Source of the DNA: Crocodylus rhombifer | Lineage: Eukaryota > Chordata > Crocodylia > Crocodylidae | Assembly (NCBI GenBank): GCA_038503035.1 | Contig: JAVSML010018907.1 | Coordinates: 115,616 to 179,615 of the forward strand | DNA length: 64,000 nucleotides | Direction of reading: 5' to 3' | Shown here: piece by piece, positions 56,232 to 64,000 of the stretch | Position numbering within the stretch: position 1 is the first letter of the stretch | Layout of the letters: each line of letters begins with the position of its first letter | Program-made: the position numbers and the translations under genes | The notes under the pieces: generated by a model | Told to the model about the DNA's origin: nothing | The model's database searches: none | The model's input: only the letters and a program-made list of their open reading frames with translations

Positions 56232-56258
56232 GAGCAAAAGATAAAAATTCCTGAGATG
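56232..56258 (+). repeat. 27-bp target-site duplication, right copy
   Basis: Perfect match to 55,094-55,120. It follows directly on the TGACAA-type end of the element. Confidence 0.9.
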
Positions 56259-59200
56259 CAGCTTGTGCAACATCTGATGGTCCCCACAGCATAATTTAAA
56301 ATGGCACTTGTCTAGCCATCACTGTAATTTGTGTGATAGTTTAACTTAGGACATCAGCTAGACTGTAATAAAGTTATCATGTCATTCTGCAAACTTTATA
56401 ATTTGTTTGACAAATCATTATCTCCTAAAGGAAAACATGAACTGTGCCTTATGCTTAAAGGATGCCCCTTTTTTTCCCCACACACACACCTGGAGAACCA
56501 TATAATGTGCACACAGGACTCAATACCCCTCTGAAAATTTACCACTTGGGTCTTTCAAATTTCCTCCAAGAGTAATCTAGTTGGTAGAGCTGGGATCTTT
56601 TGCTTTTGTCCAGGCTCTGCGACCTTGAGCTAGCCTGTCCCTTAGTTTATCTCCTTGTATAAAGAATATAAGAAAAATGGACTGCAAACTGTCCAAGGTT
56701 GTTGAGAGCATTCTTGTTTGGAAAGATTTTGGGAAGTCTGGATGCAAGGTGCAAGGAAAGTTCAAAGCATCATTATTACTAGGTCATAATGAATAAAGAC
56801 AGTGTTTTTGCTTTCTGCTTTCTTTGCTATCTATCACAGACTATTGTGGGAGCTGTGCTGACAAGGTGAGAGTATGCAAGCAAGGATGTCTCTTGGGATT
56901 AAAAGGTGCCACGCAAGTTTAAGTAGTGGGTAAAAAAAGTCACAAACAGCCATGTCAGTTTTAATTCCATTCAAAATACAGGGGAGAAGAACCCACCGGG
57001 TTTCTCAAATGAAAAAATAAATACGTAAGGGGATTTTTTTTTCAAATTTCTGAAAAATTATTACAGACAGTGAAGGGGGAAACCGAGCTATAACCAAGCA
57101 TTTAACAGCAGTCTTTCAAACCTTCGCTCTCAGTCACGCAGCCCAAATTTGTTTTCACATATGTGCATACGTAAGCAAGGGAACTGCACCATATTACAAC
57201 CGTTTCACAGACTCTCTTGGTCACAAAAGAGGGAACTAACAAAGCCACGCTCGCCGCAGTCACACACGCAGCAGATTCACAAGTCTTACAAGCAATTCGG
57301 GAATTATCAATATGAAATTGTTTTCATGCTGCTTGGAAAATTTTCTCTGGAAAAAGTTCAAAGAGCATTTGACTCCAAGCCTCCTTATTGTACAAACAAC
57401 TGCAAAGCTCTCTGCAATCAAACAATGCTGATTATTTTGACCATAATCAAACATCTGATGGCAAGAGAATAGCTCATTTTTGTTATTACTATAACAGCAG
57501 CATTTTTGCACTCATATATCGATGAGCTATTGCTTATGCTTGACAAAATCAATACCAAATAAAATATAATGCAGTTTTTTCAACAGCAAATCCTGACTTG
57601 CTCCCTCGCCTACTTCTATAATGTATTGTCATTTATAACAAGTGACAACTATGCCATGTTTCCTTGGCTGTTTGGAAACTGCAGGCGTGGTGATTTCAGA
57701 GATTTTTCTACAATCATTTCATCTCCTAGTCTGAGAAGGCAACTATAGTGAGCAAACCAAAGGGGACTCCTCCTGTTTGGATGGGGGCTAGACCCTGTAT
57801 CAGCTCTACATTTTGAAGCAAGGCTCCCATCACTCCTCGGTGGTACAGTCCACATTGCTCAACATTTTTATCATGTGCACGCTGGGAAGATATAAATGTT
57901 GAGCTGTGAAGGTGTCAGGAAGGCTGCTTAGCCTCCTTAGGGCTTTGTTTCCGTTTCTGCACGCTCTGCCATCCTGCAGATGGTTATCAAGGCAAAATTC
58001 TGCCATCAGTTAAACTTGGTGTGACTGCTGGCTGCAAGACACCACAAAGATAGGGCTCAAGGCACAGTCTGATCCCTATATATTCATGCCTTTGGGGGAG
58101 CCACCCCTTCCGCTCTTCTGATTGTTTTACTAGTGCCAGATTTGTCTAGCCGCCGATTTGCGTTGCATTGTGAGCATTCAAGAGCAGGCATTGTTTTCTA
58201 TGACTTGCCTGCACAATGCATGGCTCCTAGGGACCTCCATCCTTGAATGATCTTAACATACCGTAGTCATAATTTTCTAGCTCAGTCATTTACAAGACAC
58301 CGAGAGAACCGTATTCAACATTTTTCACCCAGACAAACGCCTGCTGATTTCAGTGGGATGTAGACCTCTGTACAGGGGCCCGAGGAAGGCCATATGTCAT
58401 CCCTGTGCTGCCACCTTGCTCATATGTCAAATGTGAAACAGCTGGCACATAAATGCCACAGTGATTTTTAGTTCTTCATGGATGACCAAGCCATGCAAAC
58501 ACTATGGAGGCAAATCCTATCCACGGTGACTCCAGGCGCACGGATGAACAGACCTAGCCAGGCAGAGCGATGAAGTCCTGGCCCCGTTGGAAGCACAGGA
58601 GCCTTGCCGTTGACTGCTCTGGGGCTGCGCTTTCACCCCACGGACAGGCAAGTGTTCTAGCTCTATCCAGCTGCCTCCAAAGTAAGGACACAAGTGGAGC
58701 TCAAGTTAAGAAATGTCTCTGAAGGGACTCCCCAGTCAGCCTGTGTTGGAGATGAGAGCCCCTCGCATGGGGCTCTCACTGGAGTCAAGTACATCGCTGT
58801 GCAAGGTAGGGCCCCAGTAAGCACTGCTCCTGTCACTGCTGTGTGCAACAGGACCATTACTGAGGGGCATTAAAAAAACTAGGGGCCTACAAAACTGCTT
58901 AAATGCATGAGGTGTGTCAGACAAGCTAAAAATCAGCCATCTACCTGACAGCAGCTCTTCTTCCATGAGAAACGGGAGCTACCGTGGGCAAGGTGCTCTA
59001 TGATGGCATTCACCCACGTGTTTGCCTTTTAAAAAAGGGTGAATCCTTGAGATCTGGTGGAGGAAATGTGCATAATAATCAAAGTATGTACTTAGGCAAA
59101 CTGGCACTTAACAAGAGGATGGTGGGGATGTTCTCCATTTGTTTCACAAGCCCAGCTCCTGTGCAGCTGAGCGCATACGGGCATTAGAAATCTTCTCACC

Positions 59201-62200
59201 CAGTAGCCATAACATTTCCAGTGATGCTGATGCCAAAGAAAATGAAAGTAAATCTAGCATCCTCAGCCGCAGTGAGGGGTTCTGCCTTAACCTCTTCATC
59301 AGCTACCTTTTGCATGATGACTATTTAAAAATACTTAACAAAATACAAAGAAAGAGAGGAGATTAAACTCAGTTAATGGCTGCTATTGTGTCCTGAGCAC
59401 TTGTTTGCTGCGTATCTCAGGACACATGCACACGGCTTTCCTCTTGGAAGCGCCATAATTTTTTGCGAGCTCACATACCTTATGTATTTGACTGCCTGGG
59501 CACTGAATTAAGAACGCTGTATACACAAAATCCATTTTTACAGAGGCTTAGCTAGGCATGAATTATAGGTTTCTCTTACAAATACATTTCTGTTACTGTG
59601 AATAAGAGCACTGCCTTGTCTTCAACACTTTTAACAGAAACACAGGAGTAAGAGGTATCTTTTACCATTGCTAAGATAAGATCCCTATACTGGACATGAA
59701 TGAAATCCTCGGCTCACTGCCGTCAGTGGGAGTTTTGCAAGGATTTCAATGCGGCCAGAATCTCCTCTGTATTCACCTTGCTATATGTATTTTTATGCTG
59801 ATCCGATGACGCAACTTTAATCTTACAGGCAGTTTTCTGTAACATTATGGAAAACCCAGCAAGAGGTGCATCTGCCATGCAGACAAGCAACCACGTCAGC
59901 GCGGATCCCTCAAACGTATTTTTACTCGGTGTTCCCAAAGACAGGTTCGCTGTTTTGCACTGCTCCGTCTGGATCACCTGAAGTCAGGTTTCAGGCTGAG
60001 AAGAGACGGATGTTTCTGCGTTTACAAGAAAGCTCGAAGATCAGGCATCAGCTTTGCACCGTGAAGCCCCACGGTTTCTTGAGTTCACAGCAGTAGGCAA
60101 AGAACGATAATCCTCAAATGCAGAATTCATCATCTTGGCTGTGGAAGTCATCCCATGGTGAAAGCAACAGTTTGCCCACCTCCTCCCCGGCACAAGCAAT
60201 TGGAAACTATCAGAAGATAAAAAGAGAGTGAACAAGTGACCCTCCCATGGCCAGAACTGCAAGAAATAGAGGCTCCCCTCTTGTGCTGGCTGACTGCCTG
60301 TTAGTAAGGACTTCTGATACAATTTTGGTCCAAAGGAGCTTAATTTTTAAATGCCCTGATTTTCGGTAGTAACTATTACATATTCATTCCATGAAACCTT
60401 ACTTTTTTATGTCCCTCTTCCCAAGCCTTTACATTTTTGCAGTATGACTGTATTTCTGCAATACAATACTTCTTTTCCAGGAAAACAGTTGGTGCTTTTG
60501 TATAATAAATCATTCATTGTTTTAGGTCCTTTATATTGCCAATTGTACCAAGGCTGCCATGAAAAAAAAGACAGTTTTTCCTTGGACAAGTAGAACAGTA
60601 AGGTGAAAGCCACAAGGCCAAAAGCATTTTTGCTATTTCATCAATACAATTTTTTTTTTTTTTGCAAGTTTTATTAGATGACCGTGCTGGTTAATTATTA
60701 CTCCATGATTTGCTTTTGGTGGGGAGGGAAGGAAAATGTGGGCTTACATTACTCATATCACTGCACTAAAGTCAAAATTATGGAGATGAACAAAGAAACT
60801 CGGGGAAATTTCCCAGGTGCTCGCAGTGACATCGCCCCCACCGGGAACTGCATGAGCGCTGAGGCATAAAACAAAGGGCTGAGGTTCAGGACTGGCGGGT
60901 GTCAAGGCTCAGGGAATAACTGACCCTTGACAACTCCCCAGACCTCATGATGGCTTAGTCGCCACCTGCACTAGAAGAAGGAGTCGTAAAAGGGGCCTCT
61001 CCTGCTAAAAAACAAGCTTTTTTAAGTCATAAAAACTTAATAGTGTTATGTTCCTCTATGCCTATAAAGTCATCGTTAGAAACCAGCACTCCTTGCGAGT
61101 TATGAAATCCTCTTTATATTCGGGAACTGAACTCAGCGCTACACATCAAGGTGCCACGCAAAGAAAAGGCAGAGTGCTGGAGCACGGGAAGAAAACGCGC
61201 CGTCAATGTTTAGATAGGCCTGCTCCCACGCTCGCTGAAGTCGCCGTACGGATTCCCACCGACCTCCCCAGGCCCGGCCACTTGGGTCGGGAAAGACCTT
61301 TTTGGGGCAAGGAGCTCAATTCGGACTGGCTCTCCTGGAGTGGGAATTTAGGACAAGATAAAGGATTTATCATAGCTTTGATGGTGACCTGCTAATTTAG
61401 TGTTGGAATATTAATAAGTGGGATGCTTTATAATCAGGTTATAAAGATGTTGTTATGCAAAGGAACATCCAGGTCAGCTAACTGTGTAACAGCAGCCTTT
61501 AGATGTTCTTTGCTGAGCACAACCAGAGGTTTATTTTCTTGGCAGGTTTATCTTTTGCTCTTATTTGAGACATACTTCTCTTAAAATCAAATCCATTTTT
61601 TAAATGAGTCTCTTTCCCAAGCAATATAAAAGCCGGCTGACAAGTCAAACTAGTCAAAATGCAGAAAAATATATGCGTCGTTGATATAAACTACTATAAA
61701 TTATCTTTTTGGCGAACTTGGGAATAGCGGTGCACACGGATTTACAAACTTCTGCTGACTGAGTATCCTAAATGCATTACAACATGAAAGAGGTTATCAC
61801 GTTTCAAGCTCCCACATATTAAAATTATCATTTCTATTTTGCATATTTTTCCCTATCTAACAAAATACAGAAATATACATAAAAAACCCCAACTGATTTA
61901 TATTCAGGTTGGATGAACAAGTACCATAGATCTGTGCAAGATATAAGAAATATCTGCATTTGTAAGGGAATGACCTTCAAAACTCATTCACTGTTTCCCA
62001 GCTGGTATATTGACAGTGATATTCTCACTTGTGCGATATTTATTATATTTTCCCCCACTATGTGTGCTTCAATTTCACGCGGACTATAAATACCTTTGCA
62101 ATAAGGCAGCATGAAAGCAACAGAAAAAAAATGTTAATGTGGTAACCTTGGTTGTGAAGGGTAATGTGAGCTAATTCTTTCTACCTTAAGCCATGCATAT

Positions 62201-63499
62201 TAAATACCCATATTCACTTGTTTACTACTCCAGCAATAAAATAAACCACCGAAATACACAATCAAGGGGCATGTCACCTCAAAATGACATCCAGGCCAAG
62301 AATTCTTATTTTAATGCTACTACCAATTAAATGAAGGAACAAAAACCCAGCATTTTTTAAACTGGTGACCCATGCTTTCTTGTCAAAGAATTCTTGGCTA
62401 CTGCATTTTTATTAAAAGCAATCGCTGAAAGATTAATTAGTTTTGCTTAGGCAAAATAAGCAAAGTTGTCAGGACAGTGTCTCCAACTCATCGCTGAAGT
62501 GGAGGGAAGACAAACGGGGAAAGTCGGTAACAGGGACATCCCTGAGTTCTTATTTGCACAGAACAACTTTGTTTAAACACGCGTATTTATTCTACTTTAC
62601 TTCAGCAAAAGTAATGAAGTCTCGCATAGCCTGCAGCATTTGTTTGCAGCTGAATATAATGCAATGCATGTTTCTGCATACATTTGATGCCTTTGCCCCA
62701 AAATTACAAAGCAGTCAGGATTATCAGCATCCACAGAGACGTGCGGAGAGGTGGCAGCTGTGGCTATTTATATGTTGCATCCTATTTGCCCTAAAATCGA
62801 GCCTGAATTTTCCACTGCTGAGAAGGCGGTATGGTCCCAGCTGACAGTGGTTTGAGACAGGTACCGTGCTGTGGTGCACGGTGAGCACTCAGGCTCTCCT
62901 CTGGATGTGCCTGACATTTAATACCATAATTAAAGCATCAAGATTAAAGCTGTCTGTACAAAATGGAAGCCCCTTCTACTTAGGTCAAGCTTTCAGTCAT
63001 AACGCTGCGCCTTCCCCAACTCGTTGCAAAGAAAACACTTTTTTTCTTGACATGCTGTCATCATGCTGTGCACAACTCCTGCCATCCCAGTGATCTCACC
63101 ACGGGATCCTTAACAGTAGATCATTTGTGTGCAGACTGGGGGGGAACAATGAATTTTGCAGAGAGTAAATGTCACTGAATCACAGAAGAACAACTCCATA
63201 CTTATCCAGCCCAGAACATGCTGAAAAGGCATCCAGACTCTTTTAAAATGAGATCAGCGGAGCAGAGCCGAGGAGGCAGCAACAGATAAGAAGTCAAAAT
63301 CCAGCGTGGCTCTGAAACACCTCCTGGTACTTGCATTTAGCTCTAGCACCATTCACTATTCTTCACTTTGCATCAGAGTCATTCTTAAAAGCTCTGGCCA
63401 GCCCCCACCCCCCGCTCAGGGAAAGCCATCAGCTGAATTGCCGGAGTGCCATTTGTGCTCAGCAAGGGGCGCAAATTAAGCTTTTCTTCCAGCCTCGAA
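56259..63499. other. Long AT-rich stretch without recognised genes
   Basis: I see no transposon or coding exon in this 7-kb stretch, apart from short simple runs such as CACACACACAC at about 56,480-56,490 and a T-run at 60,650-60,663. Low repeat content would be compatible with conserved non-coding DNA, but nothing in the sequence alone proves it. Text at 59,710-59,745 (CACTGCCGTCAGTGGGAGTT) and near 57,990-58,030 resembles an old dispersed amniote repeat. Confidence 0.35.
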
Positions 63500-63850
63500 C
63501 AATATTTATGCGATTTGATTATACCCTATCAATGCAAGAGCCGCCGCGTGAATGCTGTGCCGCAATCACCCGGGCACTACAGACCTCAGGGAAAGTGGTG
63601 GGTTTGGGTTTGCAACACAAGAAGCAGGAGTTTCTGCAGGGCTGGCTGGAGCGGGCCATGTTCTGGGGGACAGGGATGGCCAGGGCGGGCGGGCGGGTGG
63701 GGGAGGCAGGAGCCGAGCCCCCGACACAGCCGGGGCGCACCAGACTGCGGGGGGAGCGGGGGGAGAAGGGCAAGCAGCTCGCTGCAGGCTGGAGCCAGCC
63801 CTCGGCCTGCCCGAAGCGGCCCTTCTCGAGCGCCCAAGACTGAGACTCAT
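63500..63850 (+). promoter_or_regulatory. GC- and CpG-rich patch, possible CpG island edge
   Basis: After 7 kb of AT-rich DNA the composition changes sharply. In 63,661-63,840 I count about 15 CpG dinucleotides in 180 bp, including GGCGGGCGGGCGGGTGGGGG, a GC-box-like run. Frames are open in several phases as expected for GC-rich DNA, so no exon is called. A CpG-island promoter of a neighbouring gene is one reading, a GC-rich repeat the other. Confidence 0.35.
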
Positions 63851-63854
63851 GGGA

Positions 63855-64000
63855 GCGAGTGTGTGTGTGTGAGACTGAAGCATGCGTGAGCACTGGAGCG
63901 TGTGTTTGTGAGGCTGTCAGTGTGTGAGAGCATGCGAGCCTGCAGGCATGTGCGAGCATGTGTGTTTGTGAGGCTGTCAGTGTGTGAGAGCATATCAGCA
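63855..64000 (+). repeat. (GT)n run and 60-bp-period minisatellite
   Basis: A GTGTGTGTGTGTG run at about 63,860 is followed by a unit starting TGTGTTTGTGAGGCTGTCAG at 63,901 that repeats at 63,961, exactly 60 bp later. The second unit matches the first for at least 33 bases before the window ends. More copies may lie beyond the window. Confidence 0.8.

Noticed and set aside
63331..63889. Long overlapping frames on both strands in the CpG-rich patch
   Set aside because: They are open in several phases at once, as expected from base composition, and show no known domain.

Overview
The window looks like non-coding, repeat-rich chromosomal DNA of a reptile, most likely a crocodilian (a turtle is the main alternative). 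Many CR1 LINE copies of several subfamilies are present. Their 3' ends read GGGGGTCGGACTCGATGATC... and stop in short repeats of the ATTCTATGA / AACTATGA type, a style I associate with crocodilian CR1. Remnants of ancient CR1/L3, MIR-type SINEs, hAT MITEs and Harbinger are also typical of an amniote genome. The organism call is inference. I recognise no cellular protein-coding gene, tRNA or rRNA, so the window could be intergenic or a large intron. Almost every long open frame is retrotransposon-derived or a chance frame.

Layout. 1-2,254 is unassigned. 2,255-3,125 is a CR1 3' fragment. 3,126-7,389 is mostly unassigned, with one MITE-like palindromic patch at 6,970-7,145. 7,390-14,312 is a three-level nest of CR1s: an outer + strand copy that keeps part of ORF1 (esterase) and the endonuclease, a middle + strand copy inside its reverse transcriptase, and an inner - strand copy inside the middle one. 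15,775-17,234 is an old CR1/L3 copy split by two abutting hAT MITEs that share one 8-bp target duplication. 17,260-17,628 holds MIR-like pieces. 20,870-23,248 is a 2.4-kb CR1. 23,603-24,759 is a 186-bp near-perfect inverted repeat with a third hAT MITE in its spacer. 25,360-26,808 is a young CR1 with an uninterrupted RT frame.

31,430-31,915 is another CR1 3' fragment. 32,347-34,900 contains degraded non-CR1 retroelement pieces: an L2-like RT segment with a duplicated catalytic box, and a jockey-like RT. 38,720-39,190 is a Harbinger/HARBI1-like transposase relic on the - strand. 42,350-42,475 is a MIR. 43,092-43,377 is a fourth hAT MITE. 45,797-45,862 is a CR1 tail. 50,550-52,255 is a - strand CR1 invaded by a younger CR1 and by a possible fifth hAT. 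55,094-56,258 is a 5'-truncated LINE of another type, flanked by a perfect 27-bp target-site duplication and carrying a C-terminal C2H2 finger motif. 56,259-63,500 is AT-rich and unassigned. The window ends in a GC- and CpG-rich patch followed by the start of a 60-bp-period tandem repeat.

No set of genes here works together as a pathway. The nesting gives a relative insertion order for CR1 subfamilies and hAT elements, and the most interesting items are transposition structures rather than a new gene system.
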